From: Oscillospiraceae bacterium
Lineage (GTDB): Bacteria; Bacillota; Clostridia; Oscillospirales; Oscillospiraceae
NCBI GenBank assembly: GCA_016296565.1
Contig: JAEDJB010000022.1
Span: forward strand, 1-19,752
DNA length: 19,752 bases
Direction of reading: 5' to 3'
A program made the translations under genes and the position numbers. The notes beneath the pieces are model-generated. The model worked only from the letters and a program-made list of their open reading frames with translations. It searched no databases and was not told the origin of the DNA. Below, one piece after another: positions 1-7,486 of this stretch; position 1 is the first letter of the stretch; each line of letters opens with the position of its first letter.

Positions 1-194
1 TGGAGGCCCTGCACAAGGCGGGGAGAGAGGACCTCATCGGCTACGGTCCCGACTGCCTCCTGCGCCCCAGCCGCCCGGGCAAGACGGCCCAAGCCCAGAG
101 CGGAAGAGGAAAACCCGCCGGAAAACCCACCGGCAGAGCTTCCGCCAAGTCCTCCGCCCGGGACAAAAGCCGGAGCAACCGAAAGCGGAGATAA
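1..194 (+). CDS. YgiQ-type radical SAM protein, C-terminal fragment
   Basis: This is an open frame running in from before the window and ending at TAA 192-194. The visible part starts E-A-L-H-K-A-G-R-E-D-L-I-G-Y-G-P and continues C-L-L-R-P. That closely matches the conserved C-terminal end of YgiQ/UPF0313 radical SAM proteins, where a 'GREDLIGxGPxCLIRP' stretch precedes a variable tail. The remaining roughly 40 residues are low-complexity and basic (many K, R, S, G, P), as is common for this family's tail. The radical SAM CxxxCxxC core lies outside the window, so the reaction cannot be judged. The gene is followed after 11 nt by a strong terminator hairpin. The family call rests on one recognisable motif only. 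Confidence 0.7.
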   Translation, partial: EALHKAGREDLIGYGPDCLLRPSRPGKTAQAQSGRGKPAGKPTGRASAKSSARDKSRSNRKRR

Positions 195-205
195 CAGAAA
201 AACAG

Positions 206-243
206 ACAGCAGACACGGCGTGTTCCCGTGTCTGCTGTTTTTT
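206..243. terminator. Intrinsic terminator, probably bidirectional
   Basis: The arm CAGCAGACACGG (207-218) pairs with CCGTGTCTGCTG (226-237) across a 7-nt loop and is followed by six T on the + strand (238-243). On the minus strand the same stem is followed, after a short spacer, by a run of five T (complement of 198-202). It therefore probably ends both the YgiQ-like gene and the convergent amidase, whose stop codon (242-244) lies in the T tract. Confidence 0.85.
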
Positions 244-931
244 AAAGAGAGCGAGAGGAAGGCAGGCTTGAATTACAAAGTTGTGCTGCCGCCACGTCCC
301 GCAAAAATTGTGCCCAAGCATCCGGGTGCTCCACAAAGTAGAGAGGGCAGAGTTTTCCCGTTACATCGTAGTGCCGGATCACATGATCCCGTCCGATGTC
401 GCAGGTGTCGCACAGCCAGGCGGTGAGTCTGACCAGCGCATCATAAGAGGCTTTGGTGAATCGCCCGGTCTCATCCGGGTGGCAGACCTCGATGGAGATG
501 GTGTCCCGGTTCCGGTCGTTGGTGGCGGAGGACTTTTCGTTGAGGGGGATGCACTGGATGACCTCTCCCTCCAGACCCACCAGAAAATGAGCGCTGACGG
601 CGGTGTCCGGCTGAGCGAAAAAGTCGTGGTTTTGCTGTGCTGTGGTGCCGGGATTGCCCACATAGTGGATGGCGATGTCGTTCACCCGGCTCAGTGTTTC
701 GCCCCGGCGAGCAGAGCCGTTGATGTCGATAATCTGCACATCCACCCAGTCGGGTGCCTGGATCCGGGCCAGAGTGCGAACCTGCCCCAAACCAGCGGCG
801 TGAAGAAGAACGCCCACCGCTGCCAGCAGGATAAGAAGAAGCAGGATCGCCCGAAGGGGATGAGACCGTCTTCGGCGGCGTCTTCGCCGGGGAGGGGCCC
901 GTCGGGTGGGTGTGGGGAGCAATTCGTTCAT
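242..931 (-). CDS. Membrane-anchored N-acetylmuramoyl-L-alanine amidase (Amidase_2)
   Basis: The protein is 229 aa. Residues 10-22 are an Arg-rich cytoplasmic stretch, about 27-45 form one membrane helix, and 62-213 form an Amidase_2/PGRP-type zinc amidase domain. Likely zinc ligands by family alignment are H89 (in IHYVG), H187 (in RHYDVTG) and C195 (in GKLCP). The family cleaves the MurNAc-L-Ala bond of peptidoglycan; the topology puts the enzyme outside the membrane as a type II anchored protein. The start is ATG 929-931, which overlaps the TGA of the upstream ABC permease (928-930) as ATGA, so translation is probably coupled. This makes it the last gene of the sigma/ABC operon. A close paralogue lies at 12104-12778. 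The last 16 residues are not shared with the paralogue and run into the terminator. Substrate specificity is inferred, not seen. Confidence 0.9.
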   Translation of the reverse strand: MNELLPTPTRRAPPRRRRRRRRSHPLRAILLLLILLAAVGVLLHAAGLGQVRTLARIQAPDWVDVQIIDINGSARRGETLSRVNDIAIHYVGNPGTTAQQNHDFFAQPDTAVSAHFLVGLEGEVIQCIPLNEKSSATNDRNRDTISIEVCHPDETGRFTKASYDALVRLTAWLCDTCDIGRDHVIRHYDVTGKLCPLYFVEHPDAWAQFLRDVAAAQLCNSSLPSSRSL

Positions 932-2148
932 TTGACCTGTTTCCTCCGGTAGACGAAGTAGCACGCCGGCAGCAGGAGAAGGTTCAGCACGGCGTACAAA
1001 ACCAAGAGAATGGGAATGGCCGGGACGATGGTGTCCCCAATCTGGTACAGGTCGAAGTACCCCAGCACCCGGCTGAGCTGGAGCAGCCGGTCCGGCAGCA
1101 GGCCCAGAACGGCCTGGAGCAGATCCCGCATGTCTCCCATGAGCAGGGCGGGCAGGAAGATGAGCACAAAGGGGATCACCGCCGCCGCCATCCCCGAGCC
1201 GGTTTTGGCGGAGACCAGCATGGTAACGGCGGAGAGGAACAGGCACCCCAGGTACCCGCCCACAGCGATGAGCAGCCAGGCCTGGAGCAGGGTTACGTTG
1301 TACAGGGACTTCCAGATATCCACCTGAATGGGGCAGTTCCAGCCGTCGGCCCCCAGCAGAACCAGCACCAGGGCGGAAAAGGCCAGAAAGACCAGCCAGT
1401 ACAGCCCGGTCACCGCCAGAACGCCCGCCTTTACCTTGGCGGCGGTGCCCTTGTCCCGGCCGTGGCAGGAAGAGAAGAACAGGGCGTCTGCCTTCCACTG
1501 GGCCTCGCAGGAGAAGATGCCCGCAGAGAGAAAGCCCAGCACCAGGGCGGTAATCATCACCACCGTGGGGGCGTATTCAAACAGCTGCTGCCAGCCCAGA
1601 AAGCAGTCCATCTCCCAGGGGGTGTCCAGGCTTTGGTACTGCGCCACCAGATAGGCCTTCTCCGCCGGGGAGTACTGTTCTTCCCCCTCTCCGCTGAGCC
1701 AGTCCTCCAGGAGCGCGACCCGGTTGCTGTAAAAGGCCGGGGCGTCGTCAGGGGTAAGGGCGTCCGCCCGGTAGTAGTCATAGCTCCGGAAGCCCTCCGC
1801 GTAGGAGCTGTTCAGCAGGTCCCGGATGGGGTTGAAGCCCTGCTTCCGGCTGTAGGCCATGTCCAGCTCCGTTACGTTGTCGGACTGGGCCTCGGGGGAG
1901 GCGTTGACCGCGCGGTTTTCCTGGATGACCTGGCGGATCACATCCTCGGTGAGAGGCCCTGCCCAGGCTTTCTGGGCCTGGCGCAGCTGCCGGGCGGCCA
2001 CGGGGCCGTACTCCGTTTGCCCCTGGGGATTCACATAGTGTACCCGCAGGGCGAAGAAGCAAGTGATGCCCAGGGCCGCGGCCAGAACCAGCAGGGTCAG
2101 CCGGCCCAGGGGGCGGCCGAAGATCTTTTTCAGTTCATACTTCACCAT
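928..2148 (-). CDS. ABC transporter permease, ABC-2 type
   Basis: The protein is 406 aa. One N-terminal membrane helix (about 17-36) is followed by an external, acidic and polar domain (about 40-188), then at least five more hydrophobic segments (about 190-213, 241-266, 287-313, 319-338, 374-399) and a basic tail RRKQVK. This one-helix/large-loop/helix-cluster layout is typical of ABC-2 exporter permeases. The chosen start is ATG 2146-2148, because AGGAGG sits 9 nt upstream; an in-frame ATG at 2170-2172 precedes that Shine-Dalgarno site and is less likely. The gene starts inside the 3' end of the ATPase (14-nt overlap) and ends overlapping the amidase start. It resembles the position of YxlG in the B. 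subtilis sigY operon. The transported substrate cannot be told from sequence. Confidence 0.85.
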   Translation of the reverse strand: MVKYELKKIFGRPLGRLTLLVLAAALGITCFFALRVHYVNPQGQTEYGPVAARQLRQAQKAWAGPLTEDVIRQVIQENRAVNASPEAQSDNVTELDMAYSRKQGFNPIRDLLNSSYAEGFRSYDYYRADALTPDDAPAFYSNRVALLEDWLSGEGEEQYSPAEKAYLVAQYQSLDTPWEMDCFLGWQQLFEYAPTVVMITALVLGFLSAGIFSCEAQWKADALFFSSCHGRDKGTAAKVKAGVLAVTGLYWLVFLAFSALVLVLLGADGWNCPIQVDIWKSLYNVTLLQAWLLIAVGGYLGCLFLSAVTMLVSAKTGSGMAAAVIPFVLIFLPALLMGDMRDLLQAVLGLLPDRLLQLSRVLGYFDLYQIGDTIVPAIPILLVLYAVLNLLLLPACYFVYRRKQVK

Positions 2149-3022
2149 GGCTGGGTTCCTCCTGTTCTCCAAAGTAATAAAGAAAAACGTCCTCCAACGT
2201 CAGGTGGTCCGGGACCGCCCCGGGCATGGGGGGCTCCGGGGAGAGCACCCGCAGCTCGGTTCCCTGGGCGGTGGGGCGGAGGTTGGAGACGGGGTAGGTC
2301 CGCAGACAGGCCTCCTCCTGCCCCCGGGGAACCTGACACAGCCAGGCGGCGGTGGGAAGGGCGGCGATCAGGTGGGAGACCGTTCCCGTCTGGATCAGCC
2401 TGCCCTGGTCCATGAGCAGAATCTCCCCGGCGATGGATTCCACGTCGGAGACGATGTGGGTGGACAGAAGCACCAGCCGGTCCTGGGCCAGATCGCTGAT
2501 GAGGTTGCGGAAGCGGATGCGCTCCTTGGGGTCCAGACCGGCGGTGGGCTCGTCCAGCACCAGCACCTGGGGGTCGTTGAGCATGGCCTGGGCGATGCCC
2601 GCCCGGCGCTTCATCCCCCCGGAGAGCTTGCGGAGCTTCCGCCCTTTGACCTGGGTCAGGCCCACCTGGTCCAGGAGCAGGGCGGTCCGGGCCTTGGCCT
2701 GGTCCGGCCGCAGGCCCTTGAGGGCGGCCATGTACAGCAGGTAGTCCTGGACGGTAAAGTCCGGGTAGAAGCCGAACTCCTGGGGCAGATACCCCAGCAG
2801 GCGGCGGTAGCGTCCGCCCAGAGCGAAGATGTCCTGGCCGTCCCAGGTGATGGAGCCGGAGGTGGGGGGGAGCAGGGTGCAGAGCATCCGCATGAGGGTG
2901 GTTTTGCCCGCCCCGTTGACTCCCAGCAGGCCGTAGACCCCCGCTCCCAGGGTGCAGGAGAGACGGTCCACGGCGGTGAGCTGGTGAAAGGTTCTGGTAA
3001 GGTTGGTTATGGTCAGTTCCAT
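2135..3022 (-). CDS. ABC transporter ATP-binding protein
   Basis: The protein is 295 aa with all nucleotide-binding motifs intact: Walker A G34-V-N-G-A-G-K-T41, Q-loop around Q81 (YLPQEFGF), signature L133-S-G-G-M, Walker B V153-L-V-L-D-E158 and switch His189 (STHI). Residues after about 220 form a C-terminal extension of the kind found in bacitracin/antibiotic-type (CcmA-like) exporter ATPases. The start ATG 3020-3022 has GGAGG about 10 nt upstream and overlaps the end of the six-helix protein gene by 10 nt. The gene overlaps the permease start by 14 nt and carries the permease's ribosome binding site, so the two subunits are very probably made together. It energises the adjacent permease at the inner face of the membrane. 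Confidence 0.93.
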   Translation of the reverse strand: MELTITNLTRTFHQLTAVDRLSCTLGAGVYGLLGVNGAGKTTLMRMLCTLLPPTSGSITWDGQDIFALGGRYRRLLGYLPQEFGFYPDFTVQDYLLYMAALKGLRPDQAKARTALLLDQVGLTQVKGRKLRKLSGGMKRRAGIAQAMLNDPQVLVLDEPTAGLDPKERIRFRNLISDLAQDRLVLLSTHIVSDVESIAGEILLMDQGRLIQTGTVSHLIAALPTAAWLCQVPRGQEEACLRTYPVSNLRPTAQGTELRVLSPEPPMPGAVPDHLTLEDVFLYYFGEQEEPSHGEV

Positions 3023-3768
3023 GATGGGTTTTCCTCCCAAAGTCGTGTAAAGGATGCGTTCAGCCGGCCCAGGCAGAGGGCCAGATACCCCAGGGCCAGG
3101 GCCAGCAGGACGGTCCAGACCCAGGGGGTGAGCAGGGGATAGAGCCGGTCGCTGAGGACAATCTGGGTCCACACCGCCACCCACACCATGGTGAGGGGCA
3201 GGGAGGCGTACACCGCCCAGGGCCGGGGGCTGGACAGGGTGCGGAAGCAGATGCAGGCCGTCACCAGGCAGGGGAGCAGAAACTCTGTGATAAGCGCCCG
3301 CCCGGTGACCCGCCCGGTGGCCAGGGCGGCGGAGAAAAACAGGGTGAGCAGCACCAGATCCGCCAGGGTGAAGAGCAGCAGCCGGGCGGCGTACAGGTGG
3401 CGGAGAGTGTAGTAGGTGGTGCACTCCACCTCCATGGCCCCTGCCGCCCGGTTCTTTGCCAGCTCGGGCATCACCAGCACCACAAACAGGGCGGCGAGAA
3501 TGCCCATGGCCCGCGGAACGTCATAGCCGCTGCCGGCGGCGGAGAGCACCTGCCACAGCGCCAGCAGGACGGCGGCCTGAAGAATCCACCACCGCCGCTG
3601 CACAAAGGACAGCTGCTGGCGGAGAAAGCCCAGCCGGGACAAGGGCCGGGCCTGGATGCCTCGGGCCAGAGCGGCCTGGGACCGGCGGACGGTCTCCTGC
3701 AGAGCCTCCTCCCGGGGAGGCGGCTGGCGGCCGGCCCAGGCTTTGCAGACGGTTTCCCAATGGGTCAT
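3013..3768 (-). CDS. Six-helix membrane protein linked to the sigma factor
   Basis: The protein is 251 aa, and I do not recognise it as a named family. Residues 1-58 are hydrophilic, charged and probably cytoplasmic. Six hydrophobic segments follow at about 61-79, 86-104, 130-151, 158-175, 184-205 and 213-234, with a short tail rich in aromatic and charged residues. The start ATG 3766-3768 overlaps the sigma factor's TGA (ATGA), with GGAGG 8-9 nt upstream. In ECF-type operons the gene directly after the sigma factor is often an anti-sigma, and the sigY operon of B. subtilis has small membrane proteins here. An anti-sigma role, with the N-terminal 58 residues holding the sigma factor, is therefore a reasonable inference. 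The alternative is a second ABC-2-like permease subunit. No zinc-finger anti-sigma motif (HxxxCxxC) is present. Confidence 0.75.
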   Translation of the reverse strand: MTHWETVCKAWAGRQPPPREEALQETVRRSQAALARGIQARPLSRLGFLRQQLSFVQRRWWILQAAVLLALWQVLSAAGSGYDVPRAMGILAALFVVLVMPELAKNRAAGAMEVECTTYYTLRHLYAARLLLFTLADLVLLTLFFSAALATGRVTGRALITEFLLPCLVTACICFRTLSSPRPWAVYASLPLTMVWVAVWTQIVLSDRLYPLLTPWVWTVLLALALGYLALCLGRLNASFTRLWEENPSWN

Positions 3769-4283
3769 AAGGGTTCCTCCTCTCGGAAATAGTCGGTGAG
3801 CAGCGCCCTGGCCCGGCGAATCCGGTACTTCACCAGGGGCAGGCTGATGCCCTGGAGTTTGGCGATCTCCCGCTGGCGGCAACCCTGGAAAAAGAAGAGC
3901 AGGGCGGTCTCTCGCAGATCCTCCGGGAGGGCCCGGAAGCCCGCTTCCAGATCCAGCCGCAGGTCGGGCTGGGTCTGCGCGGGGTCGGGCCGGTCAGGCA
4001 GGGTGTCCAGGGGGAGCTCCCGGTTCTTTCTGGCCAGGTCCCGGCAGGCGTTGGCTGCAATGGTGTACAGAAAGTTTGCCGCCTTTCCCCGGTGCTGATA
4101 TTCTCCAAAGGCGCGGAAGAAGCGCTCGAAGGTGTCCTGGGTCAGGTCCTCGGCCAGACCCTGGTCCCCGGTGCGGAGGCGGCAGTATTGCAGAATTTTG
4201 GGGTAATATTTGGTGACAAAGGTCTCCACGGCGCGGGCATCGCCCAGGCGCATCCGTTGGACCAGCAGAGACTCTGAGTCCAT
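3765..4283 (-). CDS. ECF-type RNA polymerase sigma factor
   Basis: The protein is 172 aa, the usual size for group IV sigma factors. Region 2 covers about 5-86, with the core-binding stretch A44-E-D-L-T-Q-D-T-F and the -10-reading helix N70-F-L-Y-T-I-A-A-N-A-C-R-D. Region 4 covers about 117-167 (L119-P-E-D-L-R-E, then the helix-turn-helix R136-Q-R-E-I-A-K-L-Q-G-I-S-L-P-L-V-K). Regions 1.1 and 3 are absent. The start ATG 4281-4283 has AAGGAGGA about 6 nt upstream. It is the first gene of the five-gene overlapping operon, so it probably controls its own operon, as sigY does in B. subtilis. I saw no convincing promoter in the 80 nt upstream; an ECF-type promoter recognised by this same factor would not look like a sigma-A site. 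Confidence 0.9.
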   Translation of the reverse strand: MDSESLLVQRMRLGDARAVETFVTKYYPKILQYCRLRTGDQGLAEDLTQDTFERFFRAFGEYQHRGKAANFLYTIAANACRDLARKNRELPLDTLPDRPDPAQTQPDLRLDLEAGFRALPEDLRETALLFFFQGCRQREIAKLQGISLPLVKYRIRRARALLTDYFREEEPL

Positions 4284-4365
4284 AAGCCGTCCTCCTTTCC
4301 GGGAAGCTGGAAAGTACTTTCTGCCTGGAATAACGAACGAGAGGGAGAAAAAGATAGGGCAACGA

Positions 4366-4410
4366 CAAAAAAATCGCGGCAGTTCAACGTGAACCTGCCG
4401 CGATTTTTTG
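4366..4410 (-). terminator. Terminator after the methyltransferase/MTHFR fusion gene
   Basis: A nearly perfect long stem is present. AAAAAATCGCGGCAG on the left (about 4368-4382) pairs with CTGCCGCGATTTTTT on the right (4395-4409) around a 12-nt loop. Read on the minus strand the stem is preceded by A and followed by seven T. It begins directly after the stop codon of the fusion gene (4413-4415). It is symmetric enough also to stop + strand readthrough. Confidence 0.88.
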
Positions 4411-4412
4411 TT

Positions 4413-6188
4413 TCAGTCCCGAAGGATCTTCTCCAGCATCCCCACCCGGTTGAAGGGGAAGGAGAAGTAGTAGCCGTCGGCAAAATCCGCCGACAGGGCC
4501 ATCATTTCCTTGGCCAGCTGAACCCCGGCCTGTTCCCCCTCCTCCCGGGTCATGTCCGGCCGGTAACGGGCCAGGACCTCGTCGGTGACCTGGATGCCGG
4601 TCATCTCGTTTTTGATAAAGATGGCGTTTTTCAGGCTGACGAAGGGCATGATGCCGCAGAGGATGCGGGCGCCGGTCTCCTCCCTGATCCGGCGAATCCG
4701 GTCAATGCTCTCTTTGGTGGAGGCGGGCTGGGTCAGGAAGAAGGTGGCCCCGGCGGCCATCTTTTTCTTCACCCGGTTGATCTCAAAGTCCAGATTCTTC
4801 CGCCCCTGGTTGATGGCGCCCCCGAAGCAGATGGGGGAGGAGGCGAACTGGTCCTCGTTCATGTCGTTGATGATGCGCATGAGACCCACGGAGTCGAAGT
4901 TGAACACGCTCTTTACGCTGTTGCGCACCATGGAGGGGATGGGGTCGCCGGTGATGACCAGGAAGTTCTGGATGTGGTTGAGGTAGGCCCCCAGCAGCTG
5001 GGAGCGCATGGCGATGGCGTTTTTGTCCCGGCAGCAGATATGGGGCATGACGCACATGCCGGTCTCCCGGGCTACCTTTTCCGCCACCAGGATGGAGTCT
5101 GCCCGGGTCCGGCCGGAGGGGGAGTCCGGGAAGGTCAGCACGTCCACCCCGCTTTTTTGCAGCAGATGGGCAGCGTCCATGAGGGCCTTGTCGTCGCTGC
5201 CCAGGGGTGGGGCCAGCTCCACGGCGATGAGGGGCTTGCCTTTCTTCCCGGCGAAGAAGGAATGGTCCTCCGCAGGGGCCTTTTCCCGGGCCGGGATGGA
5301 GATCACCGGGGGCTTCTTGGGCTGGGTCAGAGAGAGGCGGGCCCGCAAGGCGCGGATGTGCTCCGGGGTGGTGCCGCAGCAGCCGCCCAGCAGGTCCGCC
5401 CCGTCCTCCGCCATGTCCTGGACCTTGGAGGCGAAGTAGTCAATGTTCCGGTTGTGGAAGATCATGCGGTTGCTGACGTACTGGGGATACCCGGCGTTGG
5501 GCAGGGCGGTGCGGAACTTGGCCCCGGAGAAGGGAACGCCCCGGATGATCTGCTGCATGTGGCCGGGGCCCACGCCGCAGTTAAAGCCCACCGCGTCGAT
5601 GAGGGGGATCTCCTCGGCCCGCTGGATGAGCTTCCGGGCGCTGAGACCAGCGTGGCTGTAGCCGAACTGGTTCACGGAAAACTGCACCACCACGAAGGCC
5701 TTGTCTCCCACCAGGCGGATGGCATCCTGAAGGTCGTCCAGGTCGGCCAGGGTCTCGAAAACGAAGCAGTCAGCCCCCTCCTCCAGGAAGGTGCGGCAGA
5801 TTTCCGTGTACTCTCGGGACACGGCCTCCCGGCCTGAGCGGCTGTCGGAGGGAATCTGGCCGATGTCGGCGGCCACATAGACGTCCTTTCCACGGGCGGC
5901 CTCTTTGGCCAGGCGGTAACCCTGGCGGAGGTTTTCCTGGATCTCTTCCCAGGGCAGGTCCAGGGAGAAGGTGTTGGCGGCGAAGGTGTTGGTGCGGATG
6001 ATCTGGGCGCCGGCCTGGATGTATTCGGTGTGGATCTGGCGAACCCGCTCCGGGTGGAGGGTGTTGGCCAGCTCCGGCAGCTCCTTGGGGTCAAAGAGCT
6101 GGGCGTAATAGGTGCCGAAGGCGCCGTCAAAGAGCAGCTTCTGCTGCTTTAAGCGGCTACCGAGCACGGTTTTGGTTTGGGGTGTCAT
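4413..6188 (-). CDS. Bifunctional homocysteine S-methyltransferase / 5,10-methylenetetrahydrofolate reductase
   Basis: The protein is 591 aa, close to B. subtilis YitJ (about 610). Residues 1-285 are a homocysteine methyltransferase barrel with zinc ligands C204 (GFNCGVGP) and C270-C271 (GGCCGTTP). Residues 315-591 are a methylenetetrahydrofolate reductase barrel (E324-L-A-P-P-L, I412-T-G-D-P, F483-L-T-Q-P). The reductase half makes 5-methyl-THF and the methyltransferase half can move a methyl group to homocysteine to form methionine. The protein lacks the cobalamin and SAM-activation domains of full MetH, so the methyl donor for the first domain is uncertain. The start ATG 6186-6188 follows GAGGAG by 12 nt. 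It is monocistronic, between its own promoter (6238-6266) and terminator. The leader is only about 40 nt, too short for an S-box riboswitch. Confidence 0.93.
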   Translation of the reverse strand: MTPQTKTVLGSRLKQQKLLFDGAFGTYYAQLFDPKELPELANTLHPERVRQIHTEYIQAGAQIIRTNTFAANTFSLDLPWEEIQENLRQGYRLAKEAARGKDVYVAADIGQIPSDSRSGREAVSREYTEICRTFLEEGADCFVFETLADLDDLQDAIRLVGDKAFVVVQFSVNQFGYSHAGLSARKLIQRAEEIPLIDAVGFNCGVGPGHMQQIIRGVPFSGAKFRTALPNAGYPQYVSNRMIFHNRNIDYFASKVQDMAEDGADLLGGCCGTTPEHIRALRARLSLTQPKKPPVISIPAREKAPAEDHSFFAGKKGKPLIAVELAPPLGSDDKALMDAAHLLQKSGVDVLTFPDSPSGRTRADSILVAEKVARETGMCVMPHICCRDKNAIAMRSQLLGAYLNHIQNFLVITGDPIPSMVRNSVKSVFNFDSVGLMRIINDMNEDQFASSPICFGGAINQGRKNLDFEINRVKKKMAAGATFFLTQPASTKESIDRIRRIREETGARILCGIMPFVSLKNAIFIKNEMTGIQVTDEVLARYRPDMTREEGEQAGVQLAKEMMALSADFADGYYFSFPFNRVGMLEKILRD

Positions 6189-6237
6189 GGGATGTATGAT
6201 CTCCTCTTACGAAGTGAAATGATAGGTTTATTGCTTT

Positions 6238-6266
6238 ATCATACCACAGTCCGCCCCCATGCGCAA
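6238..6266 (-). promoter_or_regulatory. Sigma-A promoter of the methyltransferase/MTHFR gene
   Basis: On the minus strand, -35 TTGCGC (complement of 6261-6266), a 17-nt spacer and -10 TATGAT (complement of 6238-6243). The expected transcription start is about 6231, leaving a leader of roughly 40 nt before ATG 6188. Confidence 0.7.
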
Positions 6267-6283
6267 GGGAGGGCGAAGGCTGC

Positions 6284-6326
6284 CGGAAAAAGAAACTGCG
6301 GCGGGGTGAAAGGCACCCCGCCGCAG
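6284..6326 (-). terminator. Terminator after the nitronate monooxygenase-like gene
   Basis: A 13-bp GC-rich stem (CTGCGGCGGGGTG 6296-6308 with CACCCCGCCGCAG 6314-6326) and a 5-nt loop. On the minus strand it is followed by TTTCTTTTT (complement of 6287-6295). It lies 20 nt past the stop codon of the flavoprotein gene and upstream of the next promoter, so it separates the two units. Confidence 0.88.
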
Positions 6327-6346
6327 CGGATGAGAAAACAAAAGAA

Positions 6347-7315
6347 TTACAGCATGCCGGAGACCCGCTGGTGGAGCTGCTCCATCTCCGCCACCATCTC
6401 CTGGATGATCTGGGCGGCGGGCTTTACGTCGTGGATGCGGCCCAGCACCTGGCCCATGGCGATCTGGGCGGCCTGGGGGTCGTCCTTTTCAAAGGCGGCC
6501 TTGGTGACGGTGCCCCGGATCATGGGGTAGAGCTCCTCGAAGGAGGGGTGCTTGGTGTTTTCAAATTCGATGATGTTCAGGGCACCCTGGGTTTTCAGGG
6601 AGCGGAGGGCATTGCGGATGCTCTTCTGGGTGAGCACGGTGTCGGTCTCCTTGGAGTCGATCACCAGCTGGCGGAGATGGGGGCCGATCTCGGTCTCCTC
6701 CGCCATGAGGAATCGGGTGCCCACCATCACCCCGTCCAGGCCCATGGCCAGGGCGGCATACATGGAGCGGCCGTCGCAGACGCCCCCGGCGCCCACCACG
6801 GGGATGGAGCACCGCTCCAGGGTCAGGGGCCACTGGACGATGGAGCCCACCCCGGCCATGCCCGGGTGTCCGCCCCCCTCATAGCCCACGATGCACACGG
6901 CATCGCACCCCACATCCTGAGCGGTGTGGGCAAAGCGGGAGTCGGGGATCTTGTGCATCACCACGCAGCCGGCCCCCTTCAGCAGGTCCATGAAAGGCTT
7001 GGGGCTGCTGCCGGCGGTCTCCACGATGTGGACCTTCTCCTCCACGATGGCCTCCAGAAAGCCCTTGATGGGCCCGTCGGGCTTGGTGTCCGGCAGAAGG
7101 GACAGGTTCACGGAGAAGGGCTTGTCTGTGAGGGACTTGAGCAGTTGAATGTCCGCCTGGAAGTCCTCGGGGTTGTCGTAGGTGGTCATGTTGATGGTGC
7201 CCAGCCCGCCGGCGTTGGACACGGCGGCGGCCAGCCTGGGCTTGGACAGCCACTGCATGGCCCCCTGGATGATGGGATATTGGATGCCGAAAAGCTCGGT
7301 GATTCGTGTTTTCAT
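6347..7315 (-). CDS. Nitronate monooxygenase / FabK-like FMN enzyme
   Basis: The protein is 322 aa, a TIM-barrel flavoprotein of the 2-nitropropane dioxygenase family. Visible marks are P14-I-I-Q-G-A-M near the N-terminus, A35-G-G-L-G, the active-site loop G144-Y-E-G-G-G-H150-P-G, the FMN phosphate loop V173-V-G-A-G-G-V, then G199-T-R-F-L. The family contains nitronate monooxygenases, which oxidise toxic alkyl nitronates, and the enoyl-ACP reductase FabK; sequence alone does not separate them safely. The absence of other fatty acid genes nearby favours a stand-alone oxidoreductase. The chosen start ATG 7313-7315 follows AGAGGG and begins at the conserved M-K-T-R-I-T-E-L-F-G. A 52-residue upstream extension of the open frame runs through the promoter and is rejected. 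It is transcribed alone, divergent from the GNAT gene. Confidence 0.85.
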   Translation of the reverse strand: MKTRITELFGIQYPIIQGAMQWLSKPRLAAAVSNAGGLGTINMTTYDNPEDFQADIQLLKSLTDKPFSVNLSLLPDTKPDGPIKGFLEAIVEEKVHIVETAGSSPKPFMDLLKGAGCVVMHKIPDSRFAHTAQDVGCDAVCIVGYEGGGHPGMAGVGSIVQWPLTLERCSIPVVGAGGVCDGRSMYAALAMGLDGVMVGTRFLMAEETEIGPHLRQLVIDSKETDTVLTQKSIRNALRSLKTQGALNIIEFENTKHPSFEELYPMIRGTVTKAAFEKDDPQAAQIAMGQVLGRIHDVKPAAQIIQEMVAEMEQLHQRVSGML

Positions 7316-7352
7316 GGTGATTACCCTCTTGGTGCTGTTTAGAATATGTAAT

Positions 7353-7386
7353 ATGATAGCAATTTTTGGGGGGCAGGTCAATGACC
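7353..7386 (-). promoter_or_regulatory. Promoter of the nitronate monooxygenase-like gene with overlapping dyad
   Basis: On the minus strand, -35 TTGACC (complement of 7376-7381), a 17-nt spacer and -10 TATCAT (complement of 7353-7358). A perfect 11-bp dyad GGTCA-A-TGACC (7376-7386) covers the -35 box, placed as a repressor operator would be. Confidence 0.6.
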
Positions 7387-7486
7387 GGCCATCCGACCAT
7401 TTTTCGGGTTTTGTTGGGGTGGCAGGCAAAGTGCCTAAAAACTTTGAAAAAAATCTAAAAAAAGCAGGCAAATTAGCGGCATGAAT

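Noticed and set aside
910..2415. A 501-codon plus-strand open frame opposite the ABC permease
   Set aside because: Antisense of a motif-supported, overlapping operon; composition and lack of motifs mark it as a shadow.
4389..5837. A 482-codon plus-strand open frame opposite the methyltransferase/MTHFR fusion
   Set aside because: Starts within the terminator of the minus-strand gene and lies opposite clear catalytic motifs; no Shine-Dalgarno site.
6189..6260. SAM-I (S-box) riboswitch before the methyltransferase/MTHFR gene
   Set aside because: The region between promoter and start is only about 40 nt and has no multi-helix structure.
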